Part shown: piece by piece, positions 11,905 to 20,550 of the stretch
Layout of the letters: each line of letters opens with the position of its first letter
Numbering within the stretch: position 1 is the first letter of the stretch
Source: an uncultured Eubacterium sp.
GTDB taxonomy: Bacteria > Bacillota > Clostridia > Lachnospirales > Lachnospiraceae
Reading direction: 5' to 3'
Length of the DNA: 30,805 bases
NCBI GenBank assembly: GCA_934317205.1
Contig: CAKREL010000018.1
Location: 1 to 30,805 of the forward strand
The notes under the pieces: model-generated
Told to the model about the DNA's origin: nothing
The model's input: only the letters and a program-made list of their open reading frames with translations
Database searches by the model: none
Translations under genes and position numbers: made by a program

Positions 11905-13651
11905 AATGTGCAAACTGACTGTTATACAGATTATAATAGAATCCTTTCTGTGCCAGCAATTGTTCATGACTTCCCTGCTCTATAATACTTCCATCCTTCA
12001 TGACAAGAATCCGGTCAGCATTCTGAATAGTAGAAAGTCGATGAGCTACAATAAAACTGGTTCTTCCTTTCATCAGTTTTGCAAATGCATCTTGAATTTT
12101 AATCTCCGTTCTTGTATCAATAGAAGATGTCGCCTCATCCAGGATCAACATCGGTGGCTGGCAAAGCATAACTCTCGCAATCGATAACAACTGCTTCTGT
12201 CCCTGCGACAGATTTCCTCCATCCTCTCCAATTACTGTATCATAACCATCTGCCAAACGCTTGATAAATCCATGTGCATGGCAGGCTTTTGCTGCTGCAA
12301 CCACTTCCTCATCCGTGGCATCCGGACGCCCCATACGGATATTATCCCGAATTGTTCCACACTGCAGCCATGTATCCTGAAGTACCATACCGTAATTTTC
12401 CCGCAGGCTATGACGTGTCACATGACGGATATCCAAATCTTCCACACAGACAGAACCGGCATTTACATCATAAAAACGCATCAGCAGATTGATCAGTGTT
12501 GTTTTTCCGCATCCGGTTGGACCGACAATTGCGATCGTCTGACCCGGCTTAACATCCAGATTCAAATGTTCAATAAGTCTCTGCTCCGGCACATAAGAAA
12601 AATCAACATCCTTTAAATCCACTTTTCCATCAACTTTCTGCAATACTGATGCATCTGCATGATCCGGAATTTCCACTTCTTCCTCAATCAGTTCAAAAAT
12701 ACGTGCCGCACAGGCCAGTGCATTCTGAAGTTCTGTGATAACCCCCGAAATCTCGTTAAATGGCTTCGTATATTGATTTGCGTAACTTAAGAAACAGGAA
12801 AGCCCGCCGACTGTCAGTCCCCCAGTAATAACACTGAGTGCTCCCGCCAGAGCTACCCCCGCATATACGATACTGTTTACAAAACGTGTACACGGATTTG
12901 TCAATGATGAAAAAAAGGTGGCTCGAAGAGAGCATTTCTGCAGTCGCCCATTAATCTCATCGAACTGCTCCAATGCCTCATCTTCGTGGGAAAATGCCTG
13001 TACCACTTTCTGATTTCCAACCATTTCATCAATAAGCGCTGTCTGTTCTGCTCTTGTCTCTGACTGCAGTCGAAACATATCATAGGTCCGTTTTGCAATA
13101 AATCTTGCAACAAACAGAGATATCGGTGTCAGACCTACTACTACCAGCGTAATCCCCGGGTGAATCGTCAGCATAAAGAACAGCGTACCAATGATTGTTA
13201 CCACACCGGTAAAAAGCTGCGTAAATCCCATCAATAGTCCGTCTGCAAACTGATCCACATCTGCAATAACCCGACTTACAATCTCACCGTAGGAATGTGC
13301 ATCCAGATATTTCAATGGCATTTTCTGCATGCGTGCGAATGCCTGATTACGCACATCTCTTACAACCTGATAGGTTACTTTGTTATTGATCGTATTCATG
13401 ATCCACTGCAGCACTGCTGTAATTGCCGCCAGAATTCCAATCTCAATCAGAAGATTTACAATATTTGCAAAATCCACATTTTTCCAGCCAACAATAAAAT
13501 CAATGGCACGTCCTACCAGAATCGGAATGTATAAGGTAAGTGCAACTGTCACTGCTGCTAACACGATAGAAGCAGCCATCCAGAAACGATACGTACCTAT
13601 ATAATGAAGTACTTTTCTTAATGTATTCATCTGTGTTTCGGATTTATGCAC
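11903..13651 (-). CDS. Heterodimeric ABC exporter half-transporter, canonical-Glu subunit
   Basis: This 582-residue protein has an N-terminal six-helix exporter domain and a C-terminal ATPase: Walker A GPTGCGKTT, signature LSQGQKQ, Walker B MLILDEATSS with the catalytic Glu, and AHRLS with the switch His. The signature is LSQGQ rather than LSGGQ, as in TM288/BmrD-type partners. I start at GTG 13651, eight bases after AGGAGG; the longer frame to 13741 would overlap the previous gene. It pairs with the preceding half-transporter. The substrate is unknown, and multidrug or lipid-linked export is typical of the family. Confidence 0.9.
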   Translation of the reverse strand: MHKSETQMNTLRKVLHYIGTYRFWMAASIVLAAVTVALTLYIPILVGRAIDFIVGWKNVDFANIVNLLIEIGILAAITAVLQWIMNTINNKVTYQVVRDVRNQAFARMQKMPLKYLDAHSYGEIVSRVIADVDQFADGLLMGFTQLFTGVVTIIGTLFFMLTIHPGITLVVVGLTPISLFVARFIAKRTYDMFRLQSETRAEQTALIDEMVGNQKVVQAFSHEDEALEQFDEINGRLQKCSLRATFFSSLTNPCTRFVNSIVYAGVALAGALSVITGGLTVGGLSCFLSYANQYTKPFNEISGVITELQNALACAARIFELIEEEVEIPDHADASVLQKVDGKVDLKDVDFSYVPEQRLIEHLNLDVKPGQTIAIVGPTGCGKTTLINLLMRFYDVNAGSVCVEDLDIRHVTRHSLRENYGMVLQDTWLQCGTIRDNIRMGRPDATDEEVVAAAKACHAHGFIKRLADGYDTVIGEDGGNLSQGQKQLLSIARVMLCQPPMLILDEATSSIDTRTEIKIQDAFAKLMKGRTSFIVAHRLSTIQNADRILVMKDGSIIEQGSHEQLLAQKGFYYNLYNSQFAH

Positions 13652-13725
13652 AGCTAGTTCCTCCTTTTCTATACGCAAGAATGCACTGCATTCTTGTTCA
13701 TAAGCAAGTAATCTGTTTCCTCTTT

Positions 13726-15474
13726 TTATTGCTTTACACAATTATCGTACGGAACTTTCCCGGTTTTATTATATTGAGAATCATAAATCTCCCGATATAC
13801 TTCACAGGAGTCCATCAACTCCTCATGAGACCCAATTCCGACTATTGCTCCATCATCCAACACAACGATCTTGTCCGCATACTGAATCGAAGCAGTTCTC
13901 TGGGAAACAATAAATACCGTTGGTTTGTGCTCCATTGCCCCAATGGCCATACGGAGTGCCGCATCTGTCGCAAAATCCAGTGCAGAGGAACTGTCATCCA
14001 GGATCAGAATCTCCGGATTTTTCACAAGTGCACGGGCAATGGTCAGACGCTGTCGCTGTCCACCGGAAAAATTTTTACCTCCCTGTTCCACCTCAGCATC
14101 CAGTCCTTTTTCTTTCTTCAAAACTACATCTTTTGCCTGGGCAATTTCCAACGCATCAAAAATCTCTTTTTCTGTCGCTTCCGGTTTTCCCCACAACATA
14201 TTAGAACGGATCGTACCCGCAAACAATACGGCTTTTTGTGGAACAACACCTATTTTACTTCTCAGTTCTGCCAGACTATAGTCACACACATTTTTACCAT
14301 CCACATATACTGCCCCGGAACTGCAATCATAAAAACGCGGAATCAGATTTATCAACGAAGATTTACCTGAACCGGTTCCACCGATAATACCAATCGTTTC
14401 TCCCGGACGAATTTTCAACGAAATATCACTGACCGCTTCTTCTGCAGCCTGCGGATAACGGATACCTGCATGATCAAAAACAACACTGTATTCTGACATA
14501 CGTTCTGCATGTGAATTGCCGTCTTTGATAGATGGTTCCACCTCCAGTACAGACTGAATTCGATTTCCACAGGCTACCGATTTCGTGATATTGATGATCA
14601 GGTTCGCCAGTTTGATCAACTCTGTCAATATCTGTGACATATAATTATACAGTGCGACAACTGCACCCTGTGAGATAATTCCCATATCTACACGAATTGC
14701 ACCAACCCAGATCAGTGCAATAATCGCCACATTAATGATGATATAAGTCAGAGGATTCAACAACGCAGAAATACGTCCTACAAATTTCTGTGTATCAGTC
14801 AGCATCTGATTCTGTCTCTGAAATTCTTCTTCCTGTTCCTCTTCCTTACAAAATGCACGCAGCACACGAACACCCGTCAGATTTTCTCTTGTCAATGAAA
14901 GCACTTTATCTAAACGGTTCTGCACTTTTCGATACAATGGAATGCAAGTCAGCATAATCCCAAACACAACGACAGCTAATGCCGGAATGCCTACAGCAAA
15001 TACCAATGCGGCTTTTACATCAATAGTAAATGCCATGACCATTGCTCCAAAAACAACAAAGGGGGAACGCAGCAACAGGCGCAGAGTGAGGTTTACCCCA
15101 TTCTGCACCTGATTCATATCACTGGTCATACGCGTGATCAGTGTCGATGTTCCCTGCGTATCCAATTCCGCATAGGATAATTTCTGGATATGAGCAAACA
15201 GCACATGACGGATTTTGGTTACAAATCCGACTGCTGCCTTTGCTGCAAAATACTGCGCTGTAATAGAGAATGCCAGCCCTATCAGTCCGAGCAAAACAAG
15301 AACAAAGCTCATCTTTATAACATAACTGCGATCTTGATTTCCGATACCAGTATCAATAATAGCAGCCACTACCAGAGGCACGAATAATTCCAACGTAGCC
15401 TCCAGCAGTTTAAACAATGGCCCCAACACGGACTCTTTTTTATAATCTTTCATATAACGAAGTAACTTCTTCAT
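13726..15474 (-). CDS. Heterodimeric ABC exporter half-transporter, degenerate-site subunit
   Basis: This 582-residue protein has a six-helix exporter domain, then Walker A GGTGSGKSS, signature FSGGQRQ and Walker B ILILDDSSSALD, where Asp replaces the catalytic Glu. SQRTASI has Gln in place of the switch His. These changes mark the non-hydrolysing site of heterodimeric exporters such as TM287/288 and BmrCD. Its partner follows 74 bases downstream. The ATG at 15474 has AGGAGAG about ten bases upstream. A polysaccharide deacetylase gene lies upstream on the same strand with no clear terminator between, so the three may be co-transcribed. Confidence 0.9.
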   Translation of the reverse strand: MKKLLRYMKDYKKESVLGPLFKLLEATLELFVPLVVAAIIDTGIGNQDRSYVIKMSFVLVLLGLIGLAFSITAQYFAAKAAVGFVTKIRHVLFAHIQKLSYAELDTQGTSTLITRMTSDMNQVQNGVNLTLRLLLRSPFVVFGAMVMAFTIDVKAALVFAVGIPALAVVVFGIMLTCIPLYRKVQNRLDKVLSLTRENLTGVRVLRAFCKEEEQEEEFQRQNQMLTDTQKFVGRISALLNPLTYIIINVAIIALIWVGAIRVDMGIISQGAVVALYNYMSQILTELIKLANLIINITKSVACGNRIQSVLEVEPSIKDGNSHAERMSEYSVVFDHAGIRYPQAAEEAVSDISLKIRPGETIGIIGGTGSGKSSLINLIPRFYDCSSGAVYVDGKNVCDYSLAELRSKIGVVPQKAVLFAGTIRSNMLWGKPEATEKEIFDALEIAQAKDVVLKKEKGLDAEVEQGGKNFSGGQRQRLTIARALVKNPEILILDDSSSALDFATDAALRMAIGAMEHKPTVFIVSQRTASIQYADKIVVLDDGAIVGIGSHEELMDSCEVYREIYDSQYNKTGKVPYDNCVKQ

Positions 15475-15550
15475 GATAATCTAACTCTCTCCTGTTACAT
15501 CTCTTCCTTCGATTCTCTGTTCTTTTCTCATCCTCTTTAATTATTGATGT

Positions 15551-17026
15551 TTAATTATTGACACGGTGATGAACAGGTGCAGTATCTTTGGAAATCGGGT
15601 AGAAAGAATAGCCATTGTTCTTTCCATAAGTGATAATACTTTGCAATGCATCAGCAGATGTCTGCTTTGCTGAAGTATCATGCATCAGTACCACATTGCT
15701 GCGCCCATGCTTAAATCCTCCGGTTACATTGCCAATGATCAGATTTACCGGTCGGTTATTTCCTTCAGCATCACCGGATGACACATTCCAATCCATATAC
15801 ATCAGACCGTCATCTGTCACTTTCTGAACCAGCTGCGACATCACGCCAGCACAATATTTTTTACTGACTGTATTGGAACTTCCACCCGGAAAACGAATGG
15901 AAAATGCATCGTATCCTGTATCTTCTTTCAACTTATTTTTCAATGTATTGATATTATTCATAAATGCGTCTACAGATGTATAAATCTGACTGTAATCATG
16001 GGAATAACCATGGATTCCTATGGTGTGTCCCTCATCGATCATACGCTTAATGATCGGTAATTTATCTTCATCATAGTCGCAGATAAAAAATGTTGCTTTG
16101 ATACCGTTAGCTTTCAACGTATCCAGTACACGCACAGTCACATCTGAACTCGGGCCGTCATCAAAAGTCAGATAAATGGCATCTTCCTGACTGGCTGTAT
16201 TTTTCTCAACTGTTACTTTTCGTGTTACCTGGGAAACATTTCCACTGGAATCCGTCGCCGTATATGTCACAGTATACGTATCTGGTCGGTAAATATCCAC
16301 ATAACCTGTTTTTACCACATTTGCGGTAATATCACCATCTCTGTCATCCACTGCTGTAACACCCGGATCCTCATATTTCTCCTGCTCTTTGAGCGTGATC
16401 TGCGCATCACCATTTAGTGTGATCTCCGGTGCAGAGACATCCGGCAATACAACTTCACGGTCTGCCTCTCCGGTATTTCCATGGCTATCCGTTGCTTCAT
16501 AATGAATTTTCAGCGTATAATCATTTACCTGCTCTTTTTTTGTCTTTATCTCTTTGGACACATCACCATCACAGGCATCGATCGCGGTCGCCCCTGCATC
16601 CTTATATTCATCAAAGCTGTTCACTACAACTTTCGCATCACCGTTTAATGTGATCACCGGTCCGGTGTGGTCAACTACTTCCACCGTACGCTGTTTTGAA
16701 ACTTTTCTCTTCTTATATTTTAATTTGTACTCCACATGGTAAGTACCAAGTTTAGACGTGTCCACATTGCTGGTAGCCACAACCAGATCACTGATATCTT
16801 CATCTTTGACAGAGGCTTTTGCCCCCGGATCCGTAAATTCGCTGCCACACTCAACTTTCATATCCTCATCACCATTTAAAGTGATGATCGGACTTCCACC
16901 TACCAATGGACTGATCGTCAATATAAAAATACAAAGCCCGATCAGCACCAGTATAGCTGCGCCCATCAGACGTTTTTCCCTCTCATCTCGAAAAATCCTA
17001 TTAATAACTTCCCTTATTTTATCCAT
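15551..17026 (-). CDS. Membrane-anchored polysaccharide deacetylase with three DUF5011 Ig-like repeats
   Basis: This 491-residue protein has a cytoplasmic basic start, one membrane segment (about residues 20-40) and three Ig-like DUF5011 domains, each beginning near ITLNGD and containing a D-P/A-G-A turn. A NodB domain follows with TFDDGP, the zinc pair in HGYSHDY, RFPGGS, DWN and LMHD. The catalytic set looks complete, so it probably deacetylates peptidoglycan or another wall glycan outside the cell, as in lysozyme resistance. I chose the ATG at 17026, eight bases after AAAGGA, over a TTG two codons earlier. A Pho-box-like repeat lies upstream at 17119-17145. Confidence 0.92.
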   Translation of the reverse strand: MDKIREVINRIFRDEREKRLMGAAILVLIGLCIFILTISPLVGGSPIITLNGDEDMKVECGSEFTDPGAKASVKDEDISDLVVATSNVDTSKLGTYHVEYKLKYKKRKVSKQRTVEVVDHTGPVITLNGDAKVVVNSFDEYKDAGATAIDACDGDVSKEIKTKKEQVNDYTLKIHYEATDSHGNTGEADREVVLPDVSAPEITLNGDAQITLKEQEKYEDPGVTAVDDRDGDITANVVKTGYVDIYRPDTYTVTYTATDSSGNVSQVTRKVTVEKNTASQEDAIYLTFDDGPSSDVTVRVLDTLKANGIKATFFICDYDEDKLPIIKRMIDEGHTIGIHGYSHDYSQIYTSVDAFMNNINTLKNKLKEDTGYDAFSIRFPGGSSNTVSKKYCAGVMSQLVQKVTDDGLMYMDWNVSSGDAEGNNRPVNLIIGNVTGGFKHGRSNVVLMHDTSAKQTSADALQSIITYGKNNGYSFYPISKDTAPVHHRVNN

Positions 17027-17118
17027 TCTCAATGTCCTTTAGTATCTCCTTTTATCTATATGCATCAAACGGGCTTTCATGTCCGCAACCTATCATAGCA
17101 CAGATTCAAAGAAAAAAC

Positions 17119-17145
17119 CTTTAAGTTTGTGTTAAGATTTGTTAG
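17119..17145 (-). promoter_or_regulatory. Pho-box-like direct repeats upstream of the deacetylase
   Basis: On the minus strand CTAACA, CTTAACA and CTTAAAG occur in a row, the last two spaced exactly 11 bases start to start, as in PhoP/PhoB boxes. An extended -10-like TGCTATGAT follows about 20 bases later. The match is short and the region is AT-rich, so confidence is low. Confidence 0.25.
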
Positions 17146-17251
17146 CAATTTCTGTACTTATCGCATATTTTTTCCAGTTAAAGGACGCATCTCCCATTCT
17201 ATCCCTTACATCCAACAAGAAAAAAATCTATCTTGCTATCAATACTTACTG

Positions 17252-18592
17252 CTAGTTTGTAAAATTCATATACTGCTGCGCACTCTGAACAAACTCATCG
17301 ACCGTGATTGCTTTTCCAAGCAGCTTTTTGATCAGATTTCGCCAATTGTCACCATCTTCTTTGTCCATGACTGCATACCATAATGGTGTATATACACTGG
17401 ATTCATCAATCATCTGGTGAAACTGTCTGACTGCCAGCGGACTACCCTCAGGTACTGTCAGACCACTCTGCCGGATCATATCCAGATAATCGTATTGCTC
17501 CACATTCCTCTTATTTACCTGCTTTGCGAACTCCAGACAAAGTTCTGCTGCCTCATCCTGATAGTTAGAATCTGAACTGATGCAAAGTCCCGGTGTCAGT
17601 GTATGATTGATATCTACCATGTACTTTCCATCCTCTTCACTTCGCTGTGTATATCCCGGAAATTGCTCCACGGAAATTGCATCACTTCCCATTTCATCCA
17701 GCAAATGGTATACGATGGTTGACTGATGCGGGAAAAGCACCGCCTTTCCTTCAGCAAAATTTTGCACTGCTTCCACCTCTCCGGTTTCCAGAAACTTCTC
17801 AGGAAAAGCTCCCATATCTACAAGCTGCATCAGTTTCTGTGCTGCATCTGAAAACACAGGATCTGTAAAATCGATGGTTCCTTTGGCCAGCTGTGCCTGC
17901 GCATAAGGATTCTCACAGTTAACCAGTACGGTATACAGAAGTTCTGCCAGCCACAGATCCTTGTCACCAAGCTCCAGGGCAGCATAGGAAGTTCCATGCT
18001 CCTGATTATATGCATTGACCTGTTCTACCATTGCCAGTAATTCATCCCATGTCTGTGGCATCGACAATCCAATTTCTTTCATCAGATTCTGATTGCAATA
18101 CGTAACCGCATAAGCTTCTACCAGACAAGGAATAATATAATTATGCCCATCTTTATACGGTTGCACATAGGAATCATCAAATTGATAATCCGCATTTTCC
18201 AGATATTGTTCCACCGGAACACAAGCATCTGCGTCAAACAGAAAATTCGGATAATTTCCACCCCAGACAACAAAAACATCTGGCAATTCATCACATACAA
18301 GCGCAACTTTTAATTTATCCTTGATCTGCTCTGTGGAATAAGCTTTTAGCTCAATATCATAACCAAATTTTTCCTCAAGCTCCTGCCACAGATCCACATA
18401 ATACGTTCCTGGCGTATTCTCATCAAAAAATGCCCATACCGACAACTTGATTTTTGCATCAGTCTCCGTTGTCTCCGGTTTTGTCTTATTTTTCAAAAGT
18501 GTCAAACTGCTCTGACATCCACAAAAGATCAGGCTGATGCACAGCACAGCTGCCAAAATCACACATTTTATTCTCTGACTGTATTCTCTCAT
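17252..18592 (-). CDS. Family 1 extracellular solute-binding lipoprotein (sugar type)
   Basis: This 446-residue protein has a signal peptide with a lipobox-like end (LIFCGC, Cys26), then a type-1 binding-protein fold: IKLSVWAFFDENTPG, DLWQELEEKFGYDIEL, the hinge segments DELPDVFVVWGGN and YAVTYCNQNLMKEIGLSMP..W.EL, and a C-terminal helical lobe. Such proteins deliver oligosaccharides to ABC importers. No permease genes are adjacent and the next upstream gene is an MFS transporter with its own terminator, so this is a single-gene unit. The ATG at 18592 has GAGGA five to seven bases upstream. Tandem 16-bp repeats lie just upstream of it. It could serve a distant importer or act as a sensor partner of the nearby YesM-type kinase (inference). 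Confidence 0.88.
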   Translation of the reverse strand: MREYSQRIKCVILAAVLCISLIFCGCQSSLTLLKNKTKPETTETDAKIKLSVWAFFDENTPGTYYVDLWQELEEKFGYDIELKAYSTEQIKDKLKVALVCDELPDVFVVWGGNYPNFLFDADACVPVEQYLENADYQFDDSYVQPYKDGHNYIIPCLVEAYAVTYCNQNLMKEIGLSMPQTWDELLAMVEQVNAYNQEHGTSYAALELGDKDLWLAELLYTVLVNCENPYAQAQLAKGTIDFTDPVFSDAAQKLMQLVDMGAFPEKFLETGEVEAVQNFAEGKAVLFPHQSTIVYHLLDEMGSDAISVEQFPGYTQRSEEDGKYMVDINHTLTPGLCISSDSNYQDEAAELCLEFAKQVNKRNVEQYDYLDMIRQSGLTVPEGSPLAVRQFHQMIDESSVYTPLWYAVMDKEDGDNWRNLIKKLLGKAITVDEFVQSAQQYMNFTN

Positions 18593-18618
18593 TTTTTCCT
18601 CAGCTTTCTTCCGATAAC

Positions 18619-18680
18619 ATTTCTGTATTTTAACATTTTTATATTTTAAAATTTCTATATTTTAATATTTCTGTATGCAG
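18619..18680. repeat. Three to four tandem 16-bp AT-rich repeats
   Basis: Units begin at 18619 (ATTTCTGTATTTTAAC), 18635 (ATTTTTATATTTTAAA), 18651 (ATTTCTATATTTTAAT) and 18667 (partial, ATTTCTGTAT). They stand 27 bases before the start codon of the sugar-type lipoprotein, in its presumed promoter region. The rest of the gap 18593-18735 is AT-rich without a gene. Confidence 0.7.
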
Positions 18681-18734
18681 AACAATGCTATATTTCATAA
18701 TGCCACAGGCAGCAATTTCATGCAAGTGAAAAAA

Positions 18735-18769
18735 GAAAAACGCCGATGGAATAACCTTCCACACGGCGC
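18735..18769 (-). terminator. Terminator of the MFS transporter gene
   Basis: On the minus strand CGCCG..TGGAA and TTCCA..CGGCG form an interrupted stem with a small internal loop, followed by TTTTT. It lies about 80 bases after the MFS stop at 18848. Confidence 0.7.
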
Positions 18770-18847
18770 TTTCTTCTTTGCTTAACCTTTTATCAAAACT
18801 TCTGTTTCACAGATTGGATCTTGATATAATATCCTATATTTATTTAA

Positions 18848-20167
18848 CTATTTTGTTTTTGCAGCTTCTCCTGCCTGCCAATCCTTGTTGTATTTGTGAT
18901 CTTTTACGAAGAATACGATCAGTAATACGTTGATGATTGCAAGACAAGCATCGATAACGTAAGCATAACGAACGTTACCACCTGTCATGTTCATAACGAA
19001 ACCGTTGATAGCAAATGTCATTGCTGTAATGATACCCTGGATTGGGAATAATACAGAGTTAACTTTGTCATATCCCTGACGTCCAAATACAGATGCAGGA
19101 AGAGATGTAGTAAAGTTTGCAGAACCACCGATTCCGATACCAATCATGATAATGGAAATCCAGAAACCTGCTTTTGTATTTGTAAAGTTACATAATAATG
19201 CACATGCATACCAAATTCCGAAGAAGATCATAGCTTTCTTTGTACCGATTTTCTGATCAAGAACACCGATCAAGAATGATCCTACAACACCGATTACTGC
19301 ACAAACAGACATGATAGATACAGCTGTCACTGTTGCAGTTGCCTCATTTGCACCAAAAGATACAAGTAAGGAAGTAGAACGACCTACCATCTGAGACATT
19401 GTACCTACAGAACAAATCTGGAATACACCTGTTACGATAGCTACGATCCAAATCTGATCACATTTTAACAGTTTACCTGTTGTCCAGCCACCATCATCTG
19501 TTGAATCTGTATCATACTCTGCTTCATATACTTCTTTGGAAACATTATCCGGATACATATTTCTCTCAAATGGAGTGTTACGTACGAAGATAAGTCCAAC
19601 AATACCAAGAATGATAACTGCGATAGAAATCGGAAGACCTGCTTTATGTACACCTAATTTACCTACCAGGAATACGATTAACGGAACGAATGCTGCTGTA
19701 GCAAGGTTATGTCCCATTGTTGTATATCCCATAACGATACCTTTTTTCTTCGGGAACCAATTAGCAACCAGTACACCACCGCAAAGGTAACCAGCGGACA
19801 TGATCGTACCACATGTGATAGCCATCATGATTGTGTAAATTACTGTATTCGGAGCATTCAAAACGCCCATGTAAGTGATACCGGCGATGATACAGTTGAT
19901 ACCTGACATCATACGTGCACCAATCTTACGGTTAACAACACCAACGATCAAGAAGATGATGACACCAAGAACACCTGCGATTGCATTACAGTTAGAAATG
20001 TTACCTGCTGTCGTTCCCATTGCCTCTGCAATGTTTCCAGCGATGTTGTTACTACCATCATTGATCATTCCTACATAGAACCAGAACATCAATAACATGT
20101 AGATGATGTGGAACCAGCCTGCGCCTCCGAAAGCGACTACTGAATCCTTGTTGGATTTTTTGTTCAT
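18848..20167 (-). CDS. MFS transporter, OFA (oxalate/formate antiporter)-like
   Basis: This 439-residue protein has about 12 membrane helices and OFA-like signatures: the N-terminal half has GGVLVANWFPKKKGIVMGYT and the central loop (about residues 205-235) is acidic (YDTDSTDDGG). The C-terminal half repeats GIGIGGSANFTTSLPASVFG. The family exchanges small carboxylates, and the substrate here is not readable. The ATG has GGGAGGA upstream. Codon choice looks more uniform than in neighbours (repeated use of the same Thr, Val and Ile codons), which suggests high expression. It has its own promoter region and terminator. Confidence 0.85.
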   Translation of the reverse strand: MNKKSNKDSVVAFGGAGWFHIIYMLLMFWFYVGMINDGSNNIAGNIAEAMGTTAGNISNCNAIAGVLGVIIFLIVGVVNRKIGARMMSGINCIIAGITYMGVLNAPNTVIYTIMMAITCGTIMSAGYLCGGVLVANWFPKKKGIVMGYTTMGHNLATAAFVPLIVFLVGKLGVHKAGLPISIAVIILGIVGLIFVRNTPFERNMYPDNVSKEVYEAEYDTDSTDDGGWTTGKLLKCDQIWIVAIVTGVFQICSVGTMSQMVGRSTSLLVSFGANEATATVTAVSIMSVCAVIGVVGSFLIGVLDQKIGTKKAMIFFGIWYACALLCNFTNTKAGFWISIIMIGIGIGGSANFTTSLPASVFGRQGYDKVNSVLFPIQGIITAMTFAINGFVMNMTGGNVRYAYVIDACLAIINVLLIVFFVKDHKYNKDWQAGEAAKTK

Positions 20168-20550
20168 TTTCCTTGTCCTCCCATTATAAATACTTTAAAC
20201 CCTTTGCCCTTGTAATAACTTACAAGTACTTTCTTAAACCTCGTTCATTATACAAAAAAGTGTCTATAAAAATATAAAGGAAATTTCGTTTTTTATTGAC
20301 TATTTTTGGATATTAAAGTAACTATTATATATGTTTTGTGATAGTGCACAAAAACGCGTTTGTTTTTTTATTAACAATTACCCGAAAACTTTTTTCCTTT
20401 TCCTGTGCAAGGTTTTCTGATAGAATAAATGGGATGAAACAGACATATTTAATTTTCTTTTTATATTTATTTTATTTATTTTTTCGATAATGAATTTATT
20501 TTTTCATTCATTATTTATTCTTTATTAATAATTGAGGAGTTAAAAATTCC
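20168..20550. promoter_or_regulatory. 383-base divergent control region of the MFS and sensor kinase genes
   Basis: On the MFS side a TATAAT lies at 20247-20252 (minus strand) with no good -35. An 18-bp dyad, CTTGTAA-taac-TTACAAG, at 20209-20226 falls within the MFS 5' leader. On the kinase side TGATAGAAT near 20417-20425 is an extended -10 candidate, and a dyad TAATGAAT/ATTCATTA spans 20488-20513 in a very AT-rich leader. No gene is seen here. Confidence 0.5.

Noticed and set aside
13621..14370. 249-codon rightward frame opposite the ABC exporter
   Set aside because: It overlaps a well-supported ATPase domain on the other strand, with no ribosome site and no recognisable motif.
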